Shown: positions 1 through 8,193 of the stretch, one piece after another
Layout: every line of letters starts with the position of its first letter
Numbering within the stretch: position 1 is the stretch's first letter
Source of the DNA: an uncultured Phascolarctobacterium sp.
Lineage (GTDB): Bacteria; Bacillota; Negativicutes; Acidaminococcales; Acidaminococcaceae
Length of the DNA stretch: 40,039 nucleotides
Assembly: GCA_947629685.1 (NCBI GenBank)
Contig: CANREP010000017.1
Coordinates: 1 to 40,039 of the forward strand
Reading direction: 5' to 3'
The notes under the pieces: generated by a model
What the model saw: the letters and a program-made list of their open reading frames with translations, nothing else
What the model was told of the DNA's origin: nothing
Database searches by the model: none
Translations under genes and position numbers: made by a program

Positions 1-65
1 GGGACGAATATAGAATTTGATTGCTTCCAATCGGTTGAGAACGGTAGATTTACGAATTATATTTA

Positions 66-275
66 GTGTTTCTAATGCTGCACACTATGTATCAGGACAG
101 AAGCAGCGATCTAGGTGGTCACTATATCGCTCCTGCCGCAGAAGAAAAAGCAGTAGCAGCTAAAAAGTACCGTTGTAAGGTATGCGGTTATATTTACGAA
201 GGCGACAGCCTGCCGGAAGGATATAAATGTCCAATCTGCAAGATGGGCAGTGAAATGTTTGAAGAAATAAAATAG
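66..275 (+). CDS. Rubredoxin-domain protein, C-terminal part or broken copy
   Basis: The frame carries two CxxC knuckles, YRCKVCGY and YKCPICKM, separated by about 15 residues. This is the short rubredoxin/rubrerythrin-type Fe(Cys)4 spacing rather than the roughly 29 residues of classical rubredoxin. It ends with MFEEIK, typical of the domain end. Upstream is an Ala/Glu/Lys-rich linker (about residues 20-35), as seen where a rubredoxin is fused behind another electron-transfer domain. The only starts are a GTG at 66 or internal ATGs, with no Shine-Dalgarno, and a TAG lies in frame at 45-47. A different frame is open from base 1 to a TAG at 64-66. It may therefore be the frameshifted end of a longer protein, for example a flavin reductase-rubredoxin fusion, or a window-edge effect. 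The iron-binding domain is clear; gene identity and start are not. Confidence 0.5.
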   Translation: MFLMLHTMYQDRSSDLGGHYIAPAAEEKAVAAKKYRCKVCGYIYEGDSLPEGYKCPICKMGSEMFEEIK

Positions 276-290
276 GCTATAAGTTTAGGG

Positions 291-326
291 GTACCGTTTT
301 TCATCAAGGCGGTACTCTTATTTTTT
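291..326 (+). terminator. Rho-independent terminator after the rubredoxin-domain gene
   Basis: GTACCG (291-296) can pair with CGGTAC (310-315), followed by a T-rich run at 318-326. It lies 15 bases after the rubredoxin stop codon. The stem is short and the loop long (13 nt), so the call is moderate. Confidence 0.55.
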
Positions 327-486
327 CATATGCAGGTTTTGTTTTTTTATTTTCTGCTGCAAATAAAATTTTTCCTATTCTTGTGTTAAAATATCAAGAG
401 CTTCGTGATAATAATGTAAAATTATTTTAGGCGAGCAGTAATTTATCTTGTTGGATGATATAATTATCAATATCGGGAGGATGACG

Positions 487-1242
487 ATGAAGATTATAAT
501 TTCTCCGGCAAAGCAGATGCGGGTGGATGAGGAGGCCTGCAGCTGCCGGCAGCCGGTATTTTTACAGCGAACGGGAAAACTGCTGGCTGCTATGCGCAAG
601 ATGGATTATGCGCAGCTGCAGCAGCTTTGGCAGTGTAATGATAAGCTGGCGCAGCAGAATTATGCGCGTATACAGACGATGAAGCTGCTGCAAGGCATGA
701 CGCCTGCGGTACTGGCTTATGACGGACTGCAGTATACACATATGGGCCCGCGGGTTTTTGATACCCAGGCATGGCGGTATGTTTGTGAAAATCTGCGTAT
801 CCTGTCAGGATTTTATGGTATATTACGTGCCGATGACGGTATTGTGCCGTACAGATTGGAAATGCAGGCTAAGCTTGCCTGTGACGGTTTTGGTGATTTA
901 TATTCTTTTTGGGGTGACAGTCTTTACCGTGAGCTTATATGCGACGACAGGGTTATACTTAATCTTGCTTCTAAGGAATACAGTAAGGCGGTTGAGCCTT
1001 ATCTTGAAAAAGATGTTGAATTTATCAGCTGTATTTTTGCCGTAGGCACCAAGGAAAAGTATAAAGTGAAGGCAACCGAGGCTAAGATGGCGCGCGGCTA
1101 TATGGTACGCTGGTGTGCGGAAGGCAACGTTACCGATGTCGTTAAGGTACAGGAGTTTGACGGGTACGGATATAAATTCTGTCAAGAGCTTTCCGATAAA
1201 AGAAAATATGTGTTTCTTAAACCGGAAAAGCAGCGTATATAG
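487..1242 (+). CDS. yaaA: YaaA-family peroxide stress protein (DUF328)
   Basis: This 251-residue cytoplasmic protein of the YaaA/DUF328 family opens with MKIIISPAKQM and carries the conserved SKEYSKAV segment, a family-typical FDGYGY stretch and a terminal FLKP. In E. coli YaaA limits intracellular iron during hydrogen peroxide stress and binds DNA; the exact chemistry is unsettled. The start at ATG 487 is chosen because GGGAGG lies at 475-480. An in-frame upstream TTG (448) would only add residues unlike the family. It stands alone between a terminator and the rimP promoter. Length fits the family (about 245-260). Confidence 0.9.
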   Translation: MKIIISPAKQMRVDEEACSCRQPVFLQRTGKLLAAMRKMDYAQLQQLWQCNDKLAQQNYARIQTMKLLQGMTPAVLAYDGLQYTHMGPRVFDTQAWRYVCENLRILSGFYGILRADDGIVPYRLEMQAKLACDGFGDLYSFWGDSLYRELICDDRVILNLASKEYSKAVEPYLEKDVEFISCIFAVGTKEKYKVKATEAKMARGYMVRWCAEGNVTDVVKVQEFDGYGYKFCQELSDKRKYVFLKPEKQRI

Positions 1243-1252
1243 TAGTAAAGGC

Positions 1253-1281
1253 TTGCCATAGACGCAGGATAATGTTATAAT
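1253..1281 (+). promoter_or_regulatory. Sigma-A type promoter for the rimP-infB operon
   Basis: TTGCCA (1253-1258), a 17-base spacer and TATAAT (1276-1281). Transcription would start near 1288, some 20 bases before the rimP leader hairpin. Exact -10 consensus and ideal spacing; not tested experimentally. Confidence 0.75.
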
Positions 1282-1308
1282 ATTAGCAGAAAATATATCT
1301 GTTATTTT

Positions 1309-1337
1309 GAAAGAGTGGGTTCAATACCCGCTCTTTC
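1309..1337 (+). promoter_or_regulatory. Leader hairpin upstream of rimP
   Basis: GAAAGAGTGGGT (1309-1320) pairs with ACCCGCTCTTTC (1326-1337) across a 5-base loop: 12 base pairs with one G.U. No T-tract follows, so it is not a standard terminator. It sits between the promoter and the rimP Shine-Dalgarno (GGAGGTGA, 1372-1379). A protein-binding site, mRNA-stability element or processing site are all possible. Confidence 0.6.
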
Positions 1338-1384
1338 CGCTTATTAAAGCAAAAATACAATTTAATATCGTGGAGGTGATAAAG

Positions 1385-1861
1385 ATGCAGGCAAGAGAAA
1401 TAGAAGCATTGATTACAGAGTTGATGGCGCCTATCCTCAAGGGTACGGACATTACGCTGGTCGATGTGGAGTATGTGCGTGAGAAAGACTGGTATCTGCG
1501 TATTTTTATCGACAAGCCTGATGGCGTGGAAATTGACGACTGTCAGCTGGTAAGTGAGAAGCTTACTGCTGTGCTGGATGAGAAAGACCCCATCCAAGAC
1601 AAGTATTTTCTTGAGGTTTCTTCTCCCGGCATCGACCGTCCTTTGAAAAAGGATAAGGATTTTGTGGATGCTTATGGAACGAAGGTAGATATTTCTTTTT
1701 ATGCTCCCTGGGAGGATATGAAACTTTTAGTAGCTGTCCTGGTAGGGCATGATGATGAATTTGTAGAAGTAAGAAAAATTATCAAGGGCAGGGAATTTAA
1801 AAATCCGGTCAAGATAGAACGTAAACTGATAGCTAATATCAGACCGCATATTGATTTTTAA
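1385..1861 (+). CDS. rimP: Ribosome maturation factor RimP
   Basis: RimP binds pre-30S particles and promotes late assembly of the small ribosomal subunit in the cytoplasm. The 158-residue product shows the conserved LVDVEYVREKDWYLRIFID segment of the N-terminal domain and the family signature EVSSPGIDRPLKK (about residues 79-91), followed by the SH3-like C-terminal domain. ATG 1385 is chosen because GGAGGTGA lies at 1372-1379; an upstream in-frame extension to 1307 would translate the leader hairpin. It is the first gene of the rimP-nusA-ylxR-ylxQ-infB-rbfA cluster, an order conserved in Firmicutes. Confidence 0.95.
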   Translation: MQAREIEALITELMAPILKGTDITLVDVEYVREKDWYLRIFIDKPDGVEIDDCQLVSEKLTAVLDEKDPIQDKYFLEVSSPGIDRPLKKDKDFVDAYGTKVDISFYAPWEDMKLLVAVLVGHDDEFVEVRKIIKGREFKNPVKIERKLIANIRPHIDF

Positions 1862-1882
1862 AATATTTAGGAGGCGTATTAA

Positions 1883-2956
1883 TTGAATGCAGATTTTATC
1901 TTAGCAATACAAGAATTGGGAAAGGAGAAGGGTATTGAACCTGACCTTCTGTTCCAGGCTGTGGAAGAAGCTTTGGTAACTGCTTACAAAAAGAATTTTG
2001 GCTCTGTCCAAAATGTAAGAGTGGATATGAACAAACTGAGCGGAGAAATCCATGTGTATGCTCAGCGGGAAGTTGTCGAAGGAGAGACTGCAGAGGCTAA
2101 CGAGATTTCTTTGGCGGACGCGCGCGAGATAGACAGCCGTTACGAAGTTGGCGATATCGTTGAAACAGAGGTAACGCCTAAAAACTTTGGACGCATTGCC
2201 GCGCAGAATGCTAAACAGGTAGTTGTGCAGCGTATCCGCGAGGCTGAACGCGGTATGGTTTACGAGCGTTTCTCCAGCCGTGAAAACGATATTGTTACCG
2301 GCGTAGTGCAACGTATTGAAAATAAAAATGTCTATATCGACTTAGGCAAAGTAGAAGCAGTACTTGCCGCTACCGAGCAGATTCCCGGCGAAGTTTATCA
2401 GTACCATGAGCGCATGAAGACCTACATCATTGAGGTCAAACGTACCAGCAAAGGGCCTCAGATTATGGTTTCCCGTACTCATCCCGGCTTGTTAAAAAGA
2501 CTGTTTGAGCTGGAAGTGCCGGAAATCCATGACGGCGTAGTAGAAATTAAATCCGTTGCCAGAGAGCCTGGTATGCGGTCCAAGATTTCCGTCTATACCC
2601 AGGACGATAACGTCGATCCGGTAGGCGCTTGCGTAGGTCACAAAGGTATGCGCGTGCAGACCATCGTTAACGAGCTGCGCGGCGAAAAAATCGATATTGT
2701 GAAATACAGCGAAGATCCGGCGCAGTATGTTGCTAATGCGCTCAGCCCGGCGAAAGTAGTAAGCACCCAGGTGGATGAGAATGAAAAAATCTGCCGTGTA
2801 GTAGTACCGGATTATCAACTTTCCCTGGCTATCGGCAAGGAGGGCCAGAACGCACGTCTGGCTGCCAAGCTGACCGGCTGGAAGATTGATATTAAGAGCG
2901 AATCCCAGGCTGCCGCTGAAGCGGAGACGGAGCAAGAAAACAATGATCAAGACTAA
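1883..2956 (+). CDS. nusA: Transcription termination/antitermination factor NusA
   Basis: NusA binds RNA polymerase and nascent RNA to modulate pausing, intrinsic termination and antitermination. In the 357 residues one sees the N-terminal polymerase-binding domain (about 1-125), an S1 domain starting near NDIVTGVVQRI (about 135-200) and tandem KH domains (about 230-340), including VGACVGHKGMRVQ and LAIGKEGQNARLAAKLTGWKID. It has the short Firmicutes form without the acidic C-terminal repeats of E. coli. The start is TTG 1883, fixed by AGGAGG at 1869-1874. Its 3' end overlaps ylxR by 14 bases, suggesting translational coupling. Confidence 0.96.
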   Translation: MNADFILAIQELGKEKGIEPDLLFQAVEEALVTAYKKNFGSVQNVRVDMNKLSGEIHVYAQREVVEGETAEANEISLADAREIDSRYEVGDIVETEVTPKNFGRIAAQNAKQVVVQRIREAERGMVYERFSSRENDIVTGVVQRIENKNVYIDLGKVEAVLAATEQIPGEVYQYHERMKTYIIEVKRTSKGPQIMVSRTHPGLLKRLFELEVPEIHDGVVEIKSVAREPGMRSKISVYTQDDNVDPVGACVGHKGMRVQTIVNELRGEKIDIVKYSEDPAQYVANALSPAKVVSTQVDENEKICRVVVPDYQLSLAIGKEGQNARLAAKLTGWKIDIKSESQAAAEAETEQENNDQD

Positions 2957-3218
2957 AAAAATCCCGCAGAGAAAATGTGTGGGCTGCAATGAGATGAAAG
3001 ACAAAAAGTCGCTGTTGCGCATCGTCCGTTCTCCTGAAGGTGAAATCAGTCTTGACCTGACGGGTAAGAAGAACGGCCGCGGCGCTTATGTGTGCCCGGA
3101 TAAGGCCTGCATTACCAAGGCTGTAAAGGAAAAACGTCTGGAAAGGGCTTTGGAAAAGCCTGTCAGCGACGAAGTATATAAAAAGCTGCTGGAGGATTTT
3201 GACCATGGGCAACAGTAA
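2943..3218 (+). CDS. ylxR: YlxR/RnpM family RNA-binding protein
   Basis: This 91-residue basic protein of the YlxR (DUF448) family has RKCVGCNEMKDKKSLLRIVR near the N terminus and GRGAYVCPDKAC, matching the family signature. The homologue in Bacillus subtilis has been reported to bind RNase P RNA and modulate its activity (RnpM); transfer of that role is inference, though an RNase P RNA gene lies at 23823 in this window. The start at ATG 2943 lies inside the end of nusA; the upstream in-frame region (from 2886) reads nusA sequence in another frame and is rejected. The next gene, ylxQ, overlaps its 3' end. Confidence 0.9.
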   Translation: MIKTKKIPQRKCVGCNEMKDKKSLLRIVRSPEGEISLDLTGKKNGRGAYVCPDKACITKAVKEKRLERALEKPVSDEVYKKLLEDFDHGQQ

Positions 3219-3501
3219 TATTGCTTTTGCTCTGGGTTTGGCACAAAAGGCCGGAAAACTGGCTTCTGGCGATGTGGCAGTGCGTATTGCCGTAAAGTCC
3301 GGCAAAGCTAAGCTTTTGCTGGTAGCGGCGGATGCGGTGCCCAATTCTAAAAAAGATATGTATTATCTGGCTGAAATGGCAGGAATCCCGGTTTTGGAGG
3401 TTATGACCCGTGACGAACTGGGCGCAGCAATCGGTAAAGCTAAAAGAACGGCCATAGCGGTTACAGACAGAAATTTTGTAAATATGATCAATAAAAAATA
3501 A
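3205..3501 (+). CDS. ylxQ: YlxQ-like L7Ae-family K-turn-binding protein
   Basis: This 98-residue member of the ribosomal L7Ae/L30e/YlxQ family shows the sequence pattern ALGLAQKAGKLASGDVAV, then LLLVAADAVPNSKKD and IPVLEVMTRDELGAAIGK. Family members bind kink-turn RNA; the cellular target of the YlxQ group is not established. ATG 3205 is chosen over the in-frame TTG at 3199 because GGAGG at 3191-3195 leaves 9 bases to the ATG but only 3 to the TTG. It overlaps the end of ylxR by 14 bases and precedes infB, the usual position. Confidence 0.9.
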   Translation: MGNSNIAFALGLAQKAGKLASGDVAVRIAVKSGKAKLLLVAADAVPNSKKDMYYLAEMAGIPVLEVMTRDELGAAIGKAKRTAIAVTDRNFVNMINKK

Positions 3502-3532
3502 TTCCCATAAGATCTGATTTGGAGGTGGCTGA

Positions 3533-5992
3533 ATGGGTAAGAAGAGAATATACGAAGTTGCCAAGGAATATGGCAAGTCCACAAATGAAGTTTTAGATCT
3601 TTTGAAACGCCACAATATTGAAAAAAGCAATTTTAGTGCGGTAGATGACGCCGACCTGGTTATTATTGATAAAGCTTACAATAAGAAAGCTCCTGCTCCT
3701 GTCAAAAAAGAAGCGGTAAAAAAAGAACAGCCTGCCAATGTACAAAAGCAGCAGACAAAGAAACCGGAACAGGCCGGTATGAACAAGAATGCTGCGCAGC
3801 ATAATCAGAATGCACGCAGCAATGAGGGCAAGCCGCAGCAGCGTAATAACAATAATAACCGCGGCAATCAGAATATGCCGCAAAACCGTGGCGGTCAAGC
3901 AGCGCATACTGACCGCAGAAATCAGGACGCACATAACCGTCCACAGCGTTTCGGCAATAATGGGCCGAAAAACCAGCCTGTCCGTAATAATGACAACCGC
4001 GGCGGGCAGGGTAACGCGCAGCAGCATAACAGACCTAATTTTAACAGCGGCGCTGCTGATAACAGAAACACCCGCAACAATAATTTCAACAACAACAATA
4101 AGAATAATCGTAAGGATAAACCGCAGATCAAGGGTTCTTATGCAACCAAAGAAAGCAGGCCTAACCGCAGCGCAGGCCATCAGATGAACCGCAAACGTCC
4201 GGCCAATAATGCGCCTAAAGTGCAGCAGCCGGTTGTAGAAGTTCCGAAGCCGACTTATGTTGAAATTGGTGAAAGCATCAATGTCAAAGAATTTGCTTCC
4301 CTGATCAAACGCGAAGTAAACGAAGTTATCAAAGCTTTGTTCATGCTGGGCGTTATGGTAACCATCAATCAGGACATAGATTATGATACGGCTCAGCTGA
4401 TTGGTGAAGAGTTTGGCGTAGAAGTAGGCCAGAAAGCGCCGGACGAAGATCCTACCGAAGTACCGGAAGTAGAAGACGATCCGGCAAAACGTGTTCCGCG
4501 TCCGCCTGTAATTACAGTTATGGGTCACGTTGACCACGGCAAGACATCTTTGCTGGACGCTATCAGAAAGACTAATGTAACTGCTCGTGAAGCAGGTGGT
4601 ATTACCCAGCATATCGGTGCTTATAAAGTAAATTATCAAGGTAAGCAGATCGTTTTCCTGGATACCCCTGGTCACGAAGCATTTACCGCTATGCGTGCCC
4701 GCGGCGCACAGGTTACTGACGTTGCTATCCTTGTCGTAGCTGCTGACGACGGCGTAATGCCGCAGACCATTGAGGCCATCAACCACGCCAAGGCTGCTAA
4801 GGTACCTATCATTGTTGCCATCAACAAGATTGACAGGCCCGGAGCCAATCCCGACCATGTAAAACAGCAGCTGGCAGAACATGAGCTGATTCCTGAAGAC
4901 TGGGGCGGCGACACTATCATGGTGCCGGTATCTGCGCACCAGAAGACCGGCATCAGCGATCTGCTGGAAATGATCCTGCTTGTTGCTGAAATGCAGGAAC
5001 TGAAAGCAAATCCGAATCTTCCGGCTCACGGTACTATTATTGAAGCACAGCTGGATAAAGGCCGCGGCCCGGTAGCTACCGTCCTTGTCCAGAGAGGTAC
5101 GCTGCATATCGGCGATACCATCATTGCCGGTACTGCTTATGGTAAAGTACGTGCCATGATCAATGACCGCGGTGAAAAAGTTAAAAAAGCACTGCCTTCT
5201 ACCCCGGTAGAGGTACTGGGTCTTAACGATGTGCCGCAGGCAGGCGATATCCTTGATTCTACGGATGAAAAGACTGCCCGCAGCGTAGCTGAAAAACGTA
5301 TTGCCAAGAAACGCGAAGAAGAAATCCAGGTTAACTCGAAGGTATCTTTGGACGATTTGTTCCAGCGTATTCAGGAAGGCGAGCTGAAAGAACTGAACAT
5401 AGTTGTCAAAGCCGATGTTCAGGGCACTATCGAAGCGCTGAAAGCGTCTTTACAGAAAATCAAGAACGAAGAAGTAAAAGTAGTAGTAGTACATGCAGGC
5501 GTAGGCTCTATTACAGAATCCGACGTTATGCTTGCTTCCGCGGCTAACGCACTTATTATCGGCTTCAATGTACGTCCTGACGCCAATGCCCGCAAGGCTT
5601 CTGAAACTGAAAAGGTAGACGTGCGTACTTACCGCGTAATTTATGACGCTCTGAATGACGTTGAAGCGGCAATCAAAGGTATGCTGGCGCCTAAATTCAA
5701 AGAAGTTATCCAAGGCCGTGTGGAAGTACGTCAGCTGATTACCATTTCCAAACTCCTTATCGCAGGCTGCTATGTACTGGAAGGCAAGGTTACGAATAAT
5801 TCCAAGGTAAGGGTAGTGCGCGACGGTATCGTAGTGCATGAAGGCGAAATCGAATCTCTGCGCCGCTTTAAAGACGATGTCAAAGAAGTTGCCCAGGGCT
5901 TCGAATGCGGTATTACTTTGGATAAATTCCGCGACCTTAAAGAAGGCGATATCTTTGAAATCTACGATATGGAAGAAATCAAAGAAGAATAG
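3533..5992 (+). CDS. infB: Translation initiation factor IF-2
   Basis: IF-2 is the GTPase that delivers initiator tRNA to the 30S subunit and promotes subunit joining. The 819-residue product has an IF2N domain (about 1-52), a long low-complexity region very rich in Asn, Gln, Gly, Arg and Lys (about 55-235), a second IF2N domain (about 245-300) and the G domain beginning at GHVDHGKT (residues 331-338). DTPGHEAF (switch II) and NKID (G4) follow, then domains II-IV ending in the initiator-tRNA-binding beta barrel. The start at ATG 3533 is supported by GGAGGTG at 3521-3527. The hydrophilic linker varies between species, and its Asn richness here is marked. Confidence 0.97.
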   Translation: MGKKRIYEVAKEYGKSTNEVLDLLKRHNIEKSNFSAVDDADLVIIDKAYNKKAPAPVKKEAVKKEQPANVQKQQTKKPEQAGMNKNAAQHNQNARSNEGKPQQRNNNNNRGNQNMPQNRGGQAAHTDRRNQDAHNRPQRFGNNGPKNQPVRNNDNRGGQGNAQQHNRPNFNSGAADNRNTRNNNFNNNNKNNRKDKPQIKGSYATKESRPNRSAGHQMNRKRPANNAPKVQQPVVEVPKPTYVEIGESINVKEFASLIKREVNEVIKALFMLGVMVTINQDIDYDTAQLIGEEFGVEVGQKAPDEDPTEVPEVEDDPAKRVPRPPVITVMGHVDHGKTSLLDAIRKTNVTAREAGGITQHIGAYKVNYQGKQIVFLDTPGHEAFTAMRARGAQVTDVAILVVAADDGVMPQTIEAINHAKAAKVPIIVAINKIDRPGANPDHVKQQLAEHELIPEDWGGDTIMVPVSAHQKTGISDLLEMILLVAEMQELKANPNLPAHGTIIEAQLDKGRGPVATVLVQRGTLHIGDTIIAGTAYGKVRAMINDRGEKVKKALPSTPVEVLGLNDVPQAGDILDSTDEKTARSVAEKRIAKKREEEIQVNSKVSLDDLFQRIQEGELKELNIVVKADVQGTIEALKASLQKIKNEEVKVVVVHAGVGSITESDVMLASAANALIIGFNVRPDANARKASETEKVDVRTYRVIYDALNDVEAAIKGMLAPKFKEVIQGRVEVRQLITISKLLIAGCYVLEGKVTNNSKVRVVRDGIVVHEGEIESLRRFKDDVKEVAQGFECGITLDKFRDLKEGDIFEIYDMEEIKEE

Positions 5993-6009
5993 GCCAAAGC
6001 AGGTGGATT

Positions 6010-6375
6010 ATGGCAAGATTAAGAGTTGAAAAAGTACAGGAGGCTATCCAGCACGAAATCAGCAATATGCTGCTGCATGACGTCAAAGATCCGCGTATCC
6101 AGTTTGTTACGATTACCGGGGTGGAACTTACGGACGATATGAGCATTGCTAAGGTTTACGTAAGTCTGTATGGCCCAGAAGATAAACAGGAAGAAACATG
6201 GAAGGCTTTAAATAAAGCGCTGGGCTTTATGCGCAGCGAAATTGCGAAACGCATCCGTCTGCGTTTCGCTCCCTCTTTGATTTTAGTTAAGGATACTTCT
6301 ATGGAATATAGCGCTCACATCCAGAGCATTCTTGATAAGATCAAGCAGGAGGAAGGCGGCACAAATGAGCAGTAG
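6010..6375 (+). CDS. rbfA: Ribosome-binding factor A
   Basis: RbfA is a small KH-fold protein needed for 30S maturation, acting near helix 1 of 16S rRNA and in cold adaptation. The 121 residues open with MARLRVEKVQEAIQHEISNML and contain VKDPRIQFVTITGVELTDD, which together are diagnostic. AGGTGG at 6001-6006 precedes the ATG closely. It follows infB by 17 bases, and its 3' end overlaps nrnA by 11 bases. Confidence 0.95.
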   Translation: MARLRVEKVQEAIQHEISNMLLHDVKDPRIQFVTITGVELTDDMSIAKVYVSLYGPEDKQEETWKALNKALGFMRSEIAKRIRLRFAPSLILVKDTSMEYSAHIQSILDKIKQEEGGTNEQ

Positions 6376-7315
6376 GCTGAGTCTGCGGGAAACAGGCAAT
6401 ATTTTGCTGCAGGCGCAGAAAATCGCCCTATGCTGCCATGTCAGCCCTGACGGAGATACTCTGGGTTCGGCATTGGGGCTTATGCACATACTGAGCCGTC
6501 TGGGCAAAGAAGTTACTGTCTTTGTCGATGATGAAATTGGTAAAGGTTTTGACTTTTTGCCAGGTATAGAACGCTGTCTGCGTCCTGTAAGCGGCAGTAC
6601 CATGCCGGCTGATGTCCTGGCAGTTATCGATGCAAGCTCTTTTGATCGTGTCGGTATTGTAGGCGAGGTTGTGCAGGCTCCTTTTATTCTGAATATTGAT
6701 CATCACATCTCCAACACGGAATTTGCCGATTATCTGTATCTCGATACCAAGGCGGCAGCTACGGGTGAGATTATATGCGATTTGTTTGAAGAAATGCAGT
6801 GGCAGCATGATGAAGCAACAGCGCTTTGTCTGTATACTGCAATTTCTACGGACTGCGGCTCGTTCCGTTATTCCAATACGACCCGCAAGACTATGCAGAG
6901 AGCGGCGCTGCTGTTAGATTATGGCGTACAGCCAAGTGTTATTTCCGATAATCTTGATATGCGTACACGCGAAACAGTGGAACTTTTGAGCAAAGTTCTG
7001 CCATCGCTGACCTTTGCCTATAACGATAAGGTGGCTTATATCTCTATTCCGCATGAATTATATAATAAGGATATACAGACCGACAGCTTTGTGTCATATC
7101 CCCGTTATATAGAAGGCGTAGATATCGCTGTCATGTTCAAGGCCGTAGAGGAAAAAGTAACCCGTGTCAGTATGCGTTCCAGCATTACCGATGTAGCGCA
7201 GATAGCTCTAAGCTTCGGCGGCGGCGGACATCTGCGTGCGGCAGGCTGCACTATTTATGCGCCTTTAGAAGAAGCCAAAAGGCAGCTGCTGGAAGCAATA
7301 GGGAAGGCCTTGTAA
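6365..7315 (+). CDS. nrnA: DHH-family oligoribonuclease / pAp phosphatase NrnA
   Basis: NrnA-type enzymes degrade short RNA oligonucleotides (nanoRNA) to mononucleotides and dephosphorylate 3'-phosphoadenosine 5'-phosphate. The 316-residue product shows HVSPDGDTLGSALGL (metal site, residues 25-39), VIDASSFDR, the DHH motif in NIDHHISN, TDCGSFRY, and the DHHA1 substrate-binding motif FGGGGHLRAAG near the C terminus. ATG 6365 is chosen because AGGAGGAAGG lies at 6347-6356 and homologues begin here. Its stop shares a base with the truB start (TAATG), implying coupled translation. Confidence 0.92.
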   Translation: MSSRLSLRETGNILLQAQKIALCCHVSPDGDTLGSALGLMHILSRLGKEVTVFVDDEIGKGFDFLPGIERCLRPVSGSTMPADVLAVIDASSFDRVGIVGEVVQAPFILNIDHHISNTEFADYLYLDTKAAATGEIICDLFEEMQWQHDEATALCLYTAISTDCGSFRYSNTTRKTMQRAALLLDYGVQPSVISDNLDMRTRETVELLSKVLPSLTFAYNDKVAYISIPHELYNKDIQTDSFVSYPRYIEGVDIAVMFKAVEEKVTRVSMRSSITDVAQIALSFGGGGHLRAAGCTIYAPLEEAKRQLLEAIGKAL

Positions 7316-8190
7316 TGGACGGTATCTTGAATGTTTTAAAACCGCCGGGAATGACGTCCCACGATGTTGTTGCTTATTTGCGGCGGGTGCTGAAAACTAA
7401 AAAGGCTGGACACGGAGGAACTCTTGACCCTGATGCGGCAGGAGTTCTCCCTGTGTTTATAGGAAGCGCTACCAGATTACTGGAATTTGCCGTGGAAGGG
7501 CGCAAACAATATCTGGTGGAAATAACTTTGGGACAGCAGACTGATACTGGCGACGACAGCGGGACGGTGATAAAGACCATGCCGGTGCCGCACTTCCAGG
7601 AAAGTGATGTACTTGCCGTGCTGCATCAGTTTACCGGACGCTTGATGCAGACGCCGCCCATGTATTCTGCTTTAAAGGTTGCCGGCCAAAAATTATACAC
7701 GCTGGCGCGACAGGGCATCAGCGTAGCAAGAGAAGCGCGGCCAATCGAGGTATATAGGTTGGAACTGCTGCATCTGGGACAGGAGACTTTGACGTTGGCG
7801 GTAGAATGTTCCAAAGGAACTTATATCAGGGTGTTAGGTGAAGATATCGCCGCTGCGCTCGGAACCTGCGGTATGATGAGTTTCCTCTTGCGCACGCAGG
7901 TAGCAGGCTTTAGGATAGAAGATGCGTTTACATTGCAGGAGATTAGTGCAGACCCGGAAAAATGTTTAGCTGCGCCGTTAGCGGCAGTAAGCCATATGCC
8001 GCAGCTATCTCTGACGGAGCGGCAGGCTGCCCGTATCACCAGCGGTGTGCGGACTACTGTTGCCGGTACTGCAGATGGCCGTTATGCCCTGCTGGGACCA
8101 GATGGGGAATTTTTAGGCATAGGCAGCAGCAGCGAGGAAAAAATACAAGCGGAAAAGGTTTTTTCCCGTTATCTGGTACAAGGGGAATGA
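7315..8190 (+). CDS. truB: tRNA pseudouridine(55) synthase TruB
   Basis: TruB converts U55 in the T loop of tRNAs to pseudouridine and acts as a tRNA folding chaperone. The 291 residues open with MDGILNVLKPPGMTSHDVV. The catalytic aspartate lies in GHGGTLDPDAAGVLPV (Asp38), followed by KQYLVEITLGQQTDTGD and the CSKGTYIRVLGEDI motif. A C-terminal PUA-like region follows (about 235-291). It is translationally coupled to nrnA through the TAATG overlap; ribF follows after 3 bases. Confidence 0.95.
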   Translation: MDGILNVLKPPGMTSHDVVAYLRRVLKTKKAGHGGTLDPDAAGVLPVFIGSATRLLEFAVEGRKQYLVEITLGQQTDTGDDSGTVIKTMPVPHFQESDVLAVLHQFTGRLMQTPPMYSALKVAGQKLYTLARQGISVAREARPIEVYRLELLHLGQETLTLAVECSKGTYIRVLGEDIAAALGTCGMMSFLLRTQVAGFRIEDAFTLQEISADPEKCLAAPLAAVSHMPQLSLTERQAARITSGVRTTVAGTADGRYALLGPDGEFLGIGSSSEEKIQAEKVFSRYLVQGE

Positions 8191-8193
8191 AAA

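Noticed and set aside
3780-4140. CRISPR-like or tandem repeat in the AAT/CGC-rich part of infB
   Set aside because: Repetition is only loose codon-level low complexity within the IF-2 linker, with no fixed repeat unit or spacers.
3593-5107. Long open frame (504 codons) on the - strand opposite infB
   Set aside because: It lies entirely antisense to well-conserved IF-2, resembles no family, and results from codon bias on the coding strand.
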